From Saururus chinensis (lineage: Eukaryota > Streptophyta > Magnoliopsida > Piperales > Saururaceae): DNA of 64,000 bases. Positions 36,774 to 48,049 of this stretch are shown here, piece by piece (position 1 is the first letter of the stretch; every line of letters begins with the position of its first letter). The notes below the pieces were generated by a model, which searched no databases, was not told the DNA's origin, and was given only the letters and a program-made list of their open reading frames with translations. The position numbers were made by a program, and so were the translations under genes. The DNA lies in the NCBI GenBank assembly GCA_035235625.1, contig CP141142.1, forward strand, positions 15,220,995 through 15,284,994. Direction: 5' to 3'.

Positions 36774-37559
36774 CTAGCGCAGGGCAGACAACATCTCATT
36801 GAAATCTTGAAATTCATTGGGGCCGAACTGTGTACAGATTTCATTAGAGAATGCTGCCCAAGTAGGATAACGCACCTCTTTCTCAAAGTTCTGGAACCAA
36901 ACCGATGCATCGCCATCCAAATGAAAGGCTGCTATGCGCAAACGCTCTGCCTCAGAGTTCGTGCCTTGATAGGAGAAGAACTTCTCTGCTTTATACAGCC
37001 ATTCTACCGGGTCATCATCCCCATTATAGCGAGGAAACTGCAAACGAGCAAGACGAGGTTCAGCCCCCCCACGGGCTCTGCCGCGATGCTCCGGATAATC
37101 GTCCCAATCATCCTCTGCGTCCGGAAACTGGTTGGGGGCGGGTGGCATCATCTGGGCATTATCTCGAACACCTGGTGTGCCTCGCATGTCCCAGGCCTGG
37201 CGGCGCCCCTCGTTTGCTGGAATTCCGGGAGGGCAGCGCGCTGGGCTAGGGAAGACTCGTGTGTCGACGTCCACGGTTGCCGAAGGGCAAGGGAGGGTGG
37301 TCTCAGCAGTATGGGACGGCCCACCCTTCTCCATGACCATAGGAGGCGGCCCTGGCAGGATGGGCGCTGTGCGTCCCCCTGTGGTCGCCATGTACGATGT
37401 CAAGGCCTCTAGCGCTGTGATGAGTCTTTCAAGTCTAGTATCGCCGGCGGTGGCAGGAAGATCGTCCTTCGGGATGTCCGTAGAAGCAGGCGCTGACGCT
37501 GGTGCCTCCTTCTCCGTCTGAACCTCCAGAACCGCAGCAGTTTGCTTTCCTCGAGCCAT
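36774..37559 (-). pseudogene. gag capsid region
   Basis: The likely start is the ATG at 37559 (MARGKQTAA), 30 bases downstream of the 5' LTR edge at 37589. An upstream ATG at 37610 lies inside the LTR and is less plausible. The capsid-type retrotransposon gag domain reads FPRYNGDDDPVEWLYKAEKFF, then RIAAFHLDGDASVWFQNFE. The frame ends at the TAG at 36774-36776, before the zinc knuckle, so the intact gag would extend into the next segment. Confidence 0.88.
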
Positions 37560-37569
37560 GTCCGAGAAT

Positions 37570-37588
37570 CGTAATGCTCCGATACCAA
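37570..37588 (-). other. primer-binding site (initiator Met tRNA type)
   Basis: Immediately inside the 5' LTR the minus strand reads TTGGTATCGGAGCATTACG. It contains TGGTATCGGAGC, which differs by one base from the common plant retrotransposon site TGGTATCAGAGC. Confidence 0.85.
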
Positions 37589-37964
37589 TGTTGTGCCCGA
37601 TTACAGGCACAAACGGTACCTAGGAGTACTACGCAGTGAAAGGGGAGAATTGGAGAAGAAAGGGAAGAAACTGTGATCAATACTTTTCATAATCTCCAAA
37701 AGTAACAGGGATCGACCCATATAGGGGACGACCAGTCCCCTAGGGATGCGCGCCAACCCCAACCCGGGCCGGCCCACTTCCCTAGGAGCGCCTAACAGTC
37801 AGTGGTTTCGGCTAACCCGGGCCACTGACTGAACCAACCCATAATACATCTAAACATCCAACATACTAACTATTACAATAGCAAATTGTACGAAAATAAT
37901 AAAGTAAGTCAAAGTAAACTAATAAGTAGTGAAACAGGGGTCGAGTTGGGCATCGTGCACAACA
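37589..37964 (-). repeat. 5' LTR of the Ty3/gypsy element
   Basis: 376 bp, TGTTGTGCCC ... GTGCACAACA, followed by the GTAAT target duplication. The near-identity with the 3' LTR indicates a recent insertion. Confidence 0.96.
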
Positions 37965-39280
37965 GTAATCCCTGCAATCCTTCATAATATGAAAACCAAG
38001 ATTCAAATTGTCAATTACATAAAACTAGACCGAACCATTTAAGTTAGACGCTGCAAGAGCTAAGAAGACAGCTTTCAAGTGCATCAATGATCTAGCATGA
38101 GTGAGACAAAAGATATCTTTTTTCTTTTCTTTTCTTTTTTTTGGCTAACTGTGACAACATATATCATTCCCATTTTGCTATTGCACCATTTGCACCAAAA
38201 GGGCTATTTGCCAATCACTTCTTTTGCCAATTGTCTCAAAGCAAGCAATAGATAAATTGCATGTTTTAAACATAGTTAATCCTGATTGACATAAGGCCAA
38301 CAAGGGAAGCACTGCTAATTTTGATGAAAAGTCAGACCATCAATCCATTGAGAACAATGATGATTCTACAGACAATTCTTTATTCAAAGAAATGTCCCTT
38401 ACAGCCAGTGTGGAATGTAATTTGTGTGATGCCAATATCTTTATCGTATTAGGAAAACCAACTGTGGATATGGTGACCATCCTTTTGCCAATTTGAATAT
38501 CCTTGTATTAGGAAGGAAATCAGGAAAAAGAATTCGAGTAGAAGCATCACAATCAAAACAAAAGCCAGACTCTTAGTTAGAAATGGAACCTTATTCAAGC
38601 ATCTGTTTGGCATGGGCTCACCCATACCTATAAACACCACATTTGAAACTCTATGTTTTAAAATCTTTTCTATAGCCAACACCTACATAAGAAAGTCAAA
38701 ACACTGCAAGAAAGGCAAAATGAGAAACAAAAATTATCCTTGAACAGATAAATCTCATGACAATAACCTGTTCAACAATTTCATGTCACCGAAGGTTCCT
38801 TGAGTAAGCTCCCTTGCCAGTAAAGCAAAATGAGCAATGCAATGGACAACCAACCTAATATGAGCAAGCAATGAGAAAGATGTTTCACACCATACACATA
38901 TATGAGCAAATGCATGTGTCATAAAGGATGTATGTACTTCACACAAGAAAATAGAGTTGTAACAATTTCATGTAGCTGAAGGTTTCCTGAGTAACCTTCA
39001 AGTGCAATAATTAATTAGCAACACAGTGACAACCAGCCCAAGTTTTCTACAATTGAGCAAGCAAATGAAAAAGATATCTCTTAAGAGGCACATAGATGAA
39101 CTTCAATGTACATGGCACAGAGCACAATCAACGCACTCTGCATGAATATATATATCGTGAGAATAACTTTTGCAGTACCTGTGAAGAAACACAAGCTGTG
39201 AGACGATAGGTACCCTTCTTGTCTTCAATAGGTATTCCAACAGTTTCAACCAATCTGTTATCTTTCAGCTTCAATAATAT

Positions 39281-39946
39281 CTGCTAAATAATGCAATGCA
39301 GAGTGCAATTAAATAAACTGAATTCTTATGAATGTTTTGGACCAAAAAACAATTACAGCAGCAAAACAGTAAATAGACCTTATCACTACAAAAATTATAT
39401 AAAACATTACAAAAGTACTTTCCAAATTAACCACATGAGAAAAGATTAACCACATGAGAAAGTTTTGGCCATGGAGGGAACATGGGAGACAGTAACAACT
39501 TCGAATGATATAGCGGCCGATAAATTGCAAGATGTGGAAGCTCTACAATCAGCTGCATTGGAAATAAGAAAAATTGATTATCTATTAATATACACAATCG
39601 CTCATATTATCTATTAAATTTCATGCAAAAATGTGCAGGAAGAAATGACAAGATAAGAAGTAACGAAATTCTCATATTTAAGAGTTCCCAAGATTAGAAA
39701 CGATACTATAATAGATCAAAGAAACTAGCCTTCCCAAAATTTTATATTAAGGGCGGAAATTGACTGTGACAACTGAGAAAGGTCTATTCTAGCTAAGTCT
39801 ACAAATAGGAGTAGGAAAGAATCCGGTCCTTGAGAAGATTGTGCATTTCACATGAATAAAACAATGTGTCAGATTTATGCCACTTAAATTAGAAAAAGGC
39901 AGTATAATTAAAGAATTTAATAAGATTTCATGTAAGAGACAAATTC
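39281..39946. other. sequence between the RlmN-like and LSD1-like fragments
   Basis: AT-rich, no recognised exon. It carries one copy (39579-39660) of a roughly 60-100-bp segment (CTCATATTATCTATTAATTTTCATGCA) that recurs at 40208-40260 and 40295-40350. Confidence 0.4.
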
Positions 39947-40350
39947 TTAAATATAAGTACAAGCTGAAGATGGAAACTCACTCCAATCTCTGTTACAAAT
40001 AGACATGAAGAACACTTTGACTGCAGGAGCTCCATATGGATACATAAGCAACATAGAACAATTTCCACATTTCACATTTCCAACTTCATGAGGTGCATAA
40101 AGAATTTTAGGTTGCATGGAGGACACATCAATACTCAATGAATGCAGTTTAAGAAATATTAACTGGGCAATCCTACCAGAAATTAAAATATGCCCACAAT
40201 ACCAATCACTCATATTATCTATTAATTTTCATACAGAATTGTGTAGGAAGAAACAACAAGATAAGGAGTAACTGAAAAATTGATAATATACACAATCGCT
40301 CATATTATCTATTAATTTTCATGCAGAAATGTGCAGGAAGAAATGACCTG
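39579..40350 (+). repeat. three dispersed copies of an AT-rich segment
   Basis: CTCATATTATCTATTAATTTTCATGCAGAAATGTGCAGGAAGAAATGAC-like sequence occurs near 39600, 40208 and 40303. At two sites it is preceded by AATATACACAATCG. The copies flank the LSD1-type exon. Confidence 0.65.
39947..40213 (-). pseudogene. LSD1-type zinc-finger protein fragment with a frameshift
   Basis: The minus strand reads APHEVGNVKCGNCSMLLMYPYGAPAVK. This matches the LSD1-type zinc finger (CxxCxxxLMYPxGAxxVxCxxC) found in plant cell-death and stress regulators. After AVK one extra G shifts the frame. In the neighbouring frame the expected second Cys pair continues as CSSCLFVTEI, so the finger is broken by a single-base insertion near 40021. 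Upstream coding sequence is unclear; a short ATG-initiated stretch at 40439 (MEEWVETESKSRSGAESPRQ) may be the first exon of this or another gene. Only a fragment is recognisable. Confidence 0.6.
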
Positions 40351-40439
40351 GAAAAGAGTATCATAAGTTCATTTTTCCCTTGTCTAGGACTCTCGGCACC
40401 GCTCCTGGACTTGGACTCTGTTTCAACCCACTCTTCCAT

Positions 40440-41050
40440 TGTCTAGACCAACCTGAGAAAAAATTAACCACATGAGAAAAAATTGTATCTTATGCTAAAC
40501 ACCTTGGGTCAAATTTAAGTGGAAATATTTAATGGAAGCACCTTACCTTCCGTCTACAAGGAATATTCTTTATGCACATACATAAAGAAATGTGCCTAAT
40601 TGTTTAAAATTATTAACTTTTCAATTGATTGTGTGTGAACATTTTTGGCGAGATAAAATCATTTTTCATCCTCTCATGAGAGAAAGAATACCTTAAGTTT
40701 ATTCCAACAATCCCACAAGTAACCTAGGAATTTATCCTTGGAAATGTCCGACCTAAAATACCATGTAGAAACTTCATGATATTAGAAATAATGCACTGCG
40801 AAGATTAGTAAATATGAAGTAGCCAATAATCAAAAAATTATAAAGAAATAGAAGAAACTAATGATAGTTAGACACTTCTATATGATCTATTTCAAAAAAA
40901 TCTTCCATTGATGACCTTTACCTTTAAAGCTTGAGTAACCATAACTAAACCTTCTATTTCTACTATTTCTACTATATGATATTTATCTGACCATGAAAAT
41001 GAGTAGCAAAAATTATGATGGTGAATTTAACCAAATAAACTGAGCTTGGC
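40440..41050. other. intergenic between LSD1-like fragment and Ulp1-like gene 3' end
   Basis: AT-rich sequence with no recognised gene or repeat. It should contain the 3' end of the minus-strand Ulp1-like gene, whose stop codon is at 41051. Confidence 0.4.
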
Positions 41051-42439
41051 TCATTTATTATAATTCGCTAAAATGACTGACCTTTTCATATCTTCACATC
41101 TAATATCCTCACTTGCTTGTAGTGTTTCAAGGGTTTCAGACAGTCTAGGATCTGACATAAATTCCTCTATCATTCTAGTTATGAACTGCCTTACTTCTTC
41201 CTTGTACATTTTATCCATAAATCTTTCATGATTGTTGACAATTTCATCCATATAATGGAAAATAAAAACTCCGCAATCTAACCTATAATTAATTAATTTA
41301 ACGGCATGATCATGCTATTGCATTTATGAAAATGTGTGGAACTGTAATGAGAAGTTATTTAAAACTTACGAATTTGGGTATTGTTGTGGAATATTTTCCA
41401 CTTCTGTAAAAGATGATTGCAGCTCTTGGGATGAGACATGTCCTTTTAATGCTTCAAGCTCATACGATTTGATGTGTTCTATCTGTACAAATATAATTAT
41501 TTTTAATATAAATAGATAAACAATGCTAGGTTTGTCTAACTTTAATATAAATAATACTTACAAAAGTCAACACATCTGTTATGAAGGTATCATACATTCC
41601 ATATTTTGGCCTTATAAGAGTTGTAATGTTTCCATTAGCCTTCATGGATATCATAAACAAGAAAATGCCAATGACCCATGCATGAACCATCATTTTGATG
41701 TATATTTGAACGTATTGAAAGCATATGATACTGCGCAAATTGGTTGACTTTATAGTGCTAGAACAAAAAGATCTCTTGCAATTCTTTTTGTTTTTTACAA
41801 TGAAATCTTGTATCAATTTGATGAAATAGTAGTTAGTAAGTTAAAGATTTTAAAAAATTAGAAATAATTATAAAAGTATTATCAACTGCTGACATGAATT
41901 TGTAAAAGAGCATGTTCATGCTATTTGAGAGTAGAATGAATATCTATTAACTTCTAGAAAATTTTTTAAATAGCATGATCATTCAAATCAATAACACCTT
42001 CCAAAAAATAAAAAAAAGAAAATTAACGAATAAATACTCACAAAACGTAATGAGCTATAGAAGACATATTTGTTAGTTAATTCTTTATTTTCTTTTTTTC
42101 TCCTTAATATTTCAATAAAAGATTCAATGACCTGTCATTTATTTTTCAAAATTTTAATTAGTTATAACTTTTACTATTAATATAAATAAAATAAATCAAT
42201 TTTCAACTTATGTTACTGCCAATTTCTTGATCATCTATAAGTTGATCAATGTCACCTAAAGTAACATTTATTCCTTCTTTGTCACAACTCCATGTGATTG
42301 ATCTACAATTAAATAGAAAATATTAGTAACTCAATTAAATTCATAGTCATTGACCTTTAAACTTAGGTGCACTATTGATTTACTCACGATGTGTCTCCAA
42401 TTTTATTCATTTCATCAATTTTCATTTTCTCTTCTATTT

Positions 42440-43261
42440 TTACATTCTTCCAAACCTTTCCTTTAGATCCTTTCTTATTTTGCCTGCTAGTTGATCTTCA
42501 TCTATCTTTCTCCTTTTAGATATCTTTGGGTAAACATGGACTATGTCTTCTTTTGATTCTTTGTTTGACCTCCCTGTCCTATTCTTTACCATATCAACCA
42601 TTGAGCTTGGTGTCGTATGTGATTCAGTTGGTTGAGGTCTAGAAGTTGGCCTTTTTTGTGGGGTTGGCCTCTTGCTTCCTGGCTGCTGCTCATAAATATT
42701 TTTGAAGGCAATGACATCTGTAGAAGCTTGTAGTATATCTATATGTTCTTCATACTTCTTGTTTTCTTCTGTCTTCAATGCCAATTGTCTCTGAAGCAAT
42801 TCTTTTTCCATTACCATTTGATTGAATATATCTTGAAATTGTCTTTGATGCCTTGTTTCTCTTTCTTCCATTTTCTTTATCTTCAATGTCAAATGATATA
42901 GGTCAATTTCAAGTTTTTCTTTTGCTTCTTCTGCTAATTGTTTCTCAATAGCTTGTTTGCCCTTCTCAGAAGCCAATTTTCCCTTCTTAGTGAACAACTT
43001 TTCATTGTCCTCCTCTAGAAAAGCAATTTTATCCATGTTGCGATATTGATAATTGCTTTTCAAATCATCTTCCATTTTTTTCAACTTTTCTTTCAATCTT
43101 TTAATTTTGACTTCAACTTCTTTTCTTGCTTCTTCACTTTTCTTCTTCTCAGAAGCAAGCTGTTCATTTTCTTCCTCAAGAATTAATATTTCTGCTCTAC
43201 TAATTTCCAGTTCTTCCTGAAGTTTCTTTTTCTTTTCATTCAAAACATTTATCTCAACCAT
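42440..43261 (-). CDS. coiled-coil exon of the Ulp1-like gene
   Basis: A 273-codon uninterrupted stretch, the longest in this gene. Residues about 1-180 are Glu/Lys/Leu-rich heptads (for example KKKLQEELEISRAEILILEE), predicting a long coiled coil. A Pro/Thr/Arg-rich linker (KRPTPQKRPTSRPQPTESHT) and a basic tail (KISKRRKIDEDQ, nuclear-signal-like) follow. The open frame ends at a TAA near 42442, but the adjacent frame continues with KIEEKMKIDEMNKIGDTS to a donor at 42388, so a one-base shift is likely. It is part of the 41051-48800 gene rather than a separate protein. Confidence 0.65.
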   Translation of the reverse strand: MVEINVLNEKKKKLQEELEISRAEILILEEENEQLASEKKKSEEARKEVEVKIKRLKEKLKKMEDDLKSNYQYRNMDKIAFLEEDNEKLFTKKGKLASEKGKQAIEKQLAEEAKEKLEIDLYHLTLKIKKMEERETRHQRQFQDIFNQMVMEKELLQRQLALKTEENKKYEEHIDILQASTDVIAFKNIYEQQPGSKRPTPQKRPTSRPQPTESHTTPSSMVDMVKNRTGRSNKESKEDIVHVYPKISKRRKIDEDQLAGKIRKDLKERFGRM

Positions 43262-43493
43262 ATTTTCGTATTCAATAGGAGTAGTATATGCAAAAAGAAT
43301 AAATAAACTTTAGAAGAAATACAAGACATATAATACATTGTATTTCTATAAATAAGATATAACTAGATAGTCCTTTTATATGCTTATAACACGGAAAATC
43401 AACAAACTAAATACATCATTTAAACAAAGAAAGAAATATAAAAATTAGGTAAAAATTATAAGATTGAAATTAGAGATAACATAATAATGCTGC

Positions 43494-43700
43494 CTATAAT
43501 TTAAATTTGAAATCCTCTGGAAATTTCATTGGAGCATAATCTTGCTGCCCTTTGAAATCCACTGAAAATTTCATGGCAACATGATCGTGCTGCTCTTTGA
43601 AATCTAGTGGAAATTTCATGGAAGCATGATGATGCTGCCCTTTGAAATCCACTGAAAATTTCATGGCAACATGATCATGCTGCCCATTTTTGAAATCCAC
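43494..43700 (-). repeat. 45-bp minisatellite, copy set 1 (intron)
   Basis: Four to five units of 45 bp (TTTGAAATCCACTGAAAATT ... CATGATCATGCTGCCC). The period is a multiple of three, so the minus strand stays open and translates to 15-residue repeats of the type VDFKGQHDHVAMKFS. It lies between the acidic exon and the coiled-coil exon of the Ulp1-like gene. I take it as intronic because it has no splice borders of its own and recurs in another intron. Confidence 0.85.
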
Positions 43701-45907
43701 TGAGAAAATTAATTGTTATCTCAACCTGCTAACAACTGTCCCTTTCCAAACTAACCGAAAAAACACAAACACTAAGAACAATTAACACAACAGCTTTAAT
43801 CGAGTTCCTATAAACACTAATAGTACAATGCAAAAAGAAAAAAGAAAAAGAAAACTCAAGTCAAACCAGTAGCAATCTTGAGCTCTCATTGATCTGTATT
43901 CAATGAAACTTTAAACTTTTAGCAAACATTTCCATTACATATAAAAAAACTAGAAAAATGTGGATGATGCTAGTAGAACAAAACCAAAAACAATGAAAAT
44001 AGGAATCACTTAAGACACTAACGACTCAAAGTCAAACCAGCTAGCTCAAATAAGCCAAACCTAATACCCAAACAAAAAAATAGCTCCAATATAGCTAAAC
44101 ATCAACATAGAACTAAGATCCCTCAAATGAAAGCTAAAATTAATAGCTCAGTACAAGCTCCCGACTGATAACCATCTCGAATGCCAAAAGCAATAAACAC
44201 TATTGGACAAGAAATTGGAGCTTTCCCAATAATTTCACACTGAAAAAACAAGCACTCAATACCTATGAGCAATACATAAATAAACTAAGAGAAACATTAC
44301 TTGTGTTTTGAAGCCATCCAAATTGGGGAACTTCATCATTTATTGAAACTGTACATTGTTCTTCTTCACTATCTTCTATATTTACAAAAGAAATTTCATC
44401 CTCTTGATTTGCTTCTTCTCCATATTCTTCTTCACTGTCTTCTTCTCTTCTGAGAGAAACAAAAGAAGAATCATCTTCTTATATTCCTACAACTGAAGAA
44501 TCATTTGCCTCTCCTCCTTCTTCCTCTTCTTCAATTCCTACAAAATAAGAAGATGAATATTTTGGAAGTCTTTCTTCTTCTTCCTCTTCTTCAATTCCTA
44601 CAGAATAAGAAGATGAATCTTCTGGCTATGTTTCTGTTTCTTCTTCCTCTTCATCTTCTTCATATTGAGGAAAAAATTAAATTTCAAGGTCGGTTCTTTG
44701 TAACCAACCATTCAACACCTACATTTAAACATAATATGTTATATCTTTAATCCATAAATATTATTATCTAAAAATAATTTATTCAATATCATGTCAATAT
44801 TTTTTACCTCATGATCTTCTATGCTTTGAAGATCAATTCTTCCAAGTTTTCTGTTCACATTTGATAGTCTTCAATTTACTATTCGAGGTACATAATCATC
44901 CTCTTACACCTCATCTTCTGGGACTAATTTAATCTTTTCTTGAATGAGCATTGTATGCTCACAAAACCGATACTGCAAAAATATGTTATCATTGTTAGTT
45001 TCTCATACAAATAATAATGCATAAATAAATATTTCAAATAATCAATTTTTCTTACCATTAAAGCTATTTGACATCCTCAAATGTTTTTCTTGGCTTCAAA
45101 ATTTGTTGCAATGGAAGAAATCAATTTGTTGGCAGTAATTGTTGGCCATTTGTAATTAGCCATGCCTTCTATATCTTCAATGGCTCTTATATATGACCAA
45201 TTAATTTGAGTTCCTCTTGTAGGAAAAAAAAAACTGTTACTAATAAGTACAAATATAAAAGCCGAACTGAATCCTCATTTTTTTGTTGACTTAATCCAAA
45301 TAAATTTTCTCGAAGAACATCACCTACTATTTTTACTGTGAGAGAATTATTTTCATATATGTCTTCTAGGGAAACCCTCTACACAAATGGTGTGTTGGGT
45401 TTTCCTTTTCTATCTATATAAAAAAGCTTTCCCCTTCCCATTGGAATTCCAAATATAATAGACACATCATCTTCTGTGAATTCAACCAATCTTCTTCCTA
45501 TTTTAAAATTTCTTGTTGTAGGCCAAAATGTGTCTATTATTTTCTCCAAAATTTGATCAGTTTTTTTACAATCACTACCTGTAATTTTTCCATGTAAGAA
45601 AGCTCTAGTGATTCCCTAGAACGGAGTTCTTCTTAATATCTTTATTCCGTCATTATCGAAGCAACCAATAGTTTCTTCTAAAACTGTGCACAATGCTTGT
45701 AGGTTACTTTTAAACTGCACCATGACTGTAATGAAAGACACAAATTTAATAGAAATATATGAGTAAAACAGTAGAAAAGAAATGGTAACCACATCACCAA
45801 AATTAATTAATTCAATTTTTTTTAAAAAGTACAAGCAGTAATCCTCTCTTCAAATAGAGTAAAATCATTTACATAAATCAATAATAGTAAAAAATATCTT
45901 AGAAATC

Positions 45908-46276
45908 AATTGCAATTATGCTATTCTTTGAAATTCAATGGATGTTGCACAACAGCATAATTATGCTGCCATTTTAAATCCACTGAAAATTGCATGACAA
46001 CATAATCATGCTGCTCTTTGAAATCTATTAGAAATTTTAGGGTAGCATGATCATGCAACACTTTGAAATCAACTGGAAAATGAAAGACAACATGTTCATG
46101 CTGCCCATTTTTTAAATCAACTGGAAAATGGAGAGCGGCATAATCATCTTGCGCCTTTGAAATCTATTAGAAATTTCATGGTAGCACAATCATGCTGCCC
46201 TGAATTTTCAGTGAATTTCACAAAAGGGCAGAATATGTTGCCCTTTTGAAATCCAGTGGAAAATGAAGGGCAGTAT
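45908..46276 (-). repeat. 45-bp minisatellite, copy set 2a (left of the LTR insertion)
   Basis: About eight diverged units of the same CACTGAAAATTTCATGGCAACATGATCATGCTGCCC-type repeat. It ends abruptly at AGGGCAGTAT where the TGTGGCGACC LTR end begins. It continues at 48069 with the same motif, so one array was split by the insertion. Confidence 0.8.
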
Positions 46277-47890
46277 TGTGGCGACCATCAACTACTAATA
46301 TATGCCATAATATACATATTTAATTGTCCACTCAACACGTGTTATATTACACGTAAAACCAAATATGACGACCGACCTTCTTAATAGAATACAAACATAT
46401 AATATGTGGAGTTGAAGTACAACTAATATTACATATAAATGTAAAACAGGACCTAGTCCACTACACCGCATGTAGAGCAGTTATATTACAGAATATAAGT
46501 CTATTAGGCCATTTTGAACAGTCGTAATATTACAAAATATTGATAAAAATTAAAACTATATAGACATTTCCTCCGTAGACATCTCTAGATTGGTTTTACT
46601 ACCTGCAGAGTCTGAGGTTGGGTAAGTATTTTTATACTCAGTAGGTAGAATTAAAATCTAATTTAATGATAAGTAAAAGACCATAATAATTTTTGCAGAA
46701 TAGATTCAGAAATAAATTCAAAAAAACACCGGTTCGTCTAATAACAATAAATCTAGAGCAGTGATACCGAATGACGTTCCTTCGATGCTCATGGGGCAAC
46801 AGGAAGCATAGAAGGCAGGAGTTTTCCCATAACACTCCGTACCTATATGTGCGTGCCAGATACCGATAATTTACTTGGTAGGTATCCAAAAAATGTTATA
46901 ATTCTAGGTTTAACCCTAGAATTATCCAGACAACATAAATACCCTGACATAAATCAAAGTATATAAAGCATAACAAGTGTATAACATTTTTCAGAAAACT
47001 CTAGCACATGAGCATAACAGAATAAAAATGATGCATAAAAAGTCAAGCACATGAGCATAATAGAATAAAAACGATGCATAAAAAGTCAAGCACATGAGCA
47101 AAGCATAAGCTAGAGTTTAAGACACCCGACCTAAGAATTAGGGTGTAAAGTTCGTGGCTGTAAGAGCTTGTATGAAAAAATCTGGACCTGTCACAGCGTC
47201 TGGCACCTTCGATTTAATTAGAAATGTCTTTTGAACGGGTCAAATTAGACTTAAAACGGCTCAGAACAGAGGGTCAGAAGTTTTAACTGTGGTAGAAGTG
47301 AATAGTAAAAAGGAAATGGGAAGGTATTTATAGGAGAGAATTGTGTGTCGTGCGACCACGCGTCGTGCAGTGGCACCATGCACCGCACGGTTCCACCGTG
47401 TGGAACTGTGCATGTCGTGCGGTTACTGCATGGGTCCGCTCGGTAATGCGAAACCTGGCACGCGAGTTCCGTGTGTTGCGCGGACCTGCGGTCAGCGCGT
47501 GGCCCGCGTCGTGGGCCATGCGAAACGGCATGCCACACGGGTACACTGCACAGCGCGGACCTACGTGGGGGTCACTAGCCTGCCACGCGGGTGAACCGCG
47601 CGATGAAATGTTGGCTGACACAATGCTTGCGTCAGCCGACAATAAAATATATTTTTTTTTCAAAAATAACTTTTTACATATACATCAGAATTATACATTC
47701 TTGGTACCGATGGGCTCATATTGACGAGCCCTTCGAAACAAGACTACCTCCGTTTCAAGTGCTTCAAAAACCTTTATGTTTAGTTTTTAGAGTTCTACAA
47801 CAATCATTTAGGTCCAACATTCAAAATAATATTCTATTAATATATTAAAATTCTAATAGTAGAAATATACCTAGTATCTGGGTTGTTTGA

Positions 47891-48007
47891 ATCTTCCCTC
47901 CTTAAAGAAATTTCATCCTCGAAATTGAACTTGCTAATCATCAAAGGGCTCGGGATATTTCTTTACCATATCACTTTCTAATTCCCATGTGGCTTCTTCT
48001 GAAGAAT
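47891..48007 (-). pseudogene. chromovirus pol 3' end remnant
   Basis: The minus strand encodes EEATWELESDMVKKYPEPFDD and a stop. This matches the extreme C-terminus (chromodomain region) of Ty3/gypsy chromovirus integrases. The downstream TTTCGAGGATGAAATTTCTTTAAGGAGGG is the conserved sequence that precedes the 3' LTR in such elements. Nothing else of pol survives. Confidence 0.75.
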
Positions 48008-48049
48008 GGTACGTTTCTACTATTAGAATTTTAATAGTAGAAACGTACC
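48008..48049. repeat. 42-bp near-perfect palindrome at the element's deletion junction
   Basis: Arms GGTACGTTTCTACTATTA and TAATAGTAGAAACGTACC are exact inverted copies (18 bp) separated by GAATTT. One arm is LTR sequence, as the 3' LTR copy near 47860 shows. The other lies on the pol side. Confidence 0.9.

Larger units (their letters stand above)
32532..37964 (-). mobile_element. Ty3/gypsy chromovirus LTR retrotransposon, 5433 bp
   Basis: Two nearly identical LTRs bound the element (three transitions and one 1-bp indel between them). Flanking target duplications are GTAAT on both sides (32527-32531 and 37965-37969). Directly after the 5' LTR on the minus strand is TGGTATCGGAGC, one base from the usual initiator-Met tRNA primer-binding site. 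Minus-strand order is gag, protease, reverse transcriptase, RNase H, integrase, GPY/F-like region and a C-terminal chromodomain-like motif, the gypsy order. Short length and short LTRs suggest a Reina-like clade. Four in-frame stops (all TAG) and one frameshift inactivate it. It lies in the same orientation as the host RlmN-like gene. Confidence 0.96.
32350..39280 (-). pseudogene. RlmN-like radical-SAM rRNA methyltransferase remnant, split by a retrotransposon
   Basis: RlmN enzymes methylate C2 of adenosine in rRNA and tRNA using SAM and a 4Fe-4S cluster; plant copies are organelle-targeted. Minus-strand exons: 39280-39179 (RLVETVGIPIEDKKGTYRLT, then CVSSQ), 38854-38768 (VGCPLHCSFCFTGKG, the CxxxCxxC cluster motif), 38682-38590 (VVFIGMGEPMPN), 38501-38403 (IGKRMVTISTVGFPNTIK), an exon split at 37965/32531 (MKDCRDY | FLETGRHVSFEYTLL) and 32393 to about 32350 (GVNDNVEHAVEIAEL). 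Borders are GT/AG and frames join. A TGA stop lies in the second exon before HEIVEQ, the GEPMPN exon is shortened, and the final catalytic Cys region is not found. The N-terminal part upstream of 39280 is also unrecognised. The gypsy element at 32532-37964 sits inside the fifth exon. Confidence 0.82.

Noticed and set aside
36606-37521. Plus-strand open stretches up to 268 codons
   Set aside because: Antisense shadow of the gag coding region; the minus strand has recognisable gag, knuckle and protease motifs.
47251-47848. GC-rich open stretches on both strands
   Set aside because: They lie in the middle of the 46277-47890 LTR; overlapping frames on both strands reflect high GC content.
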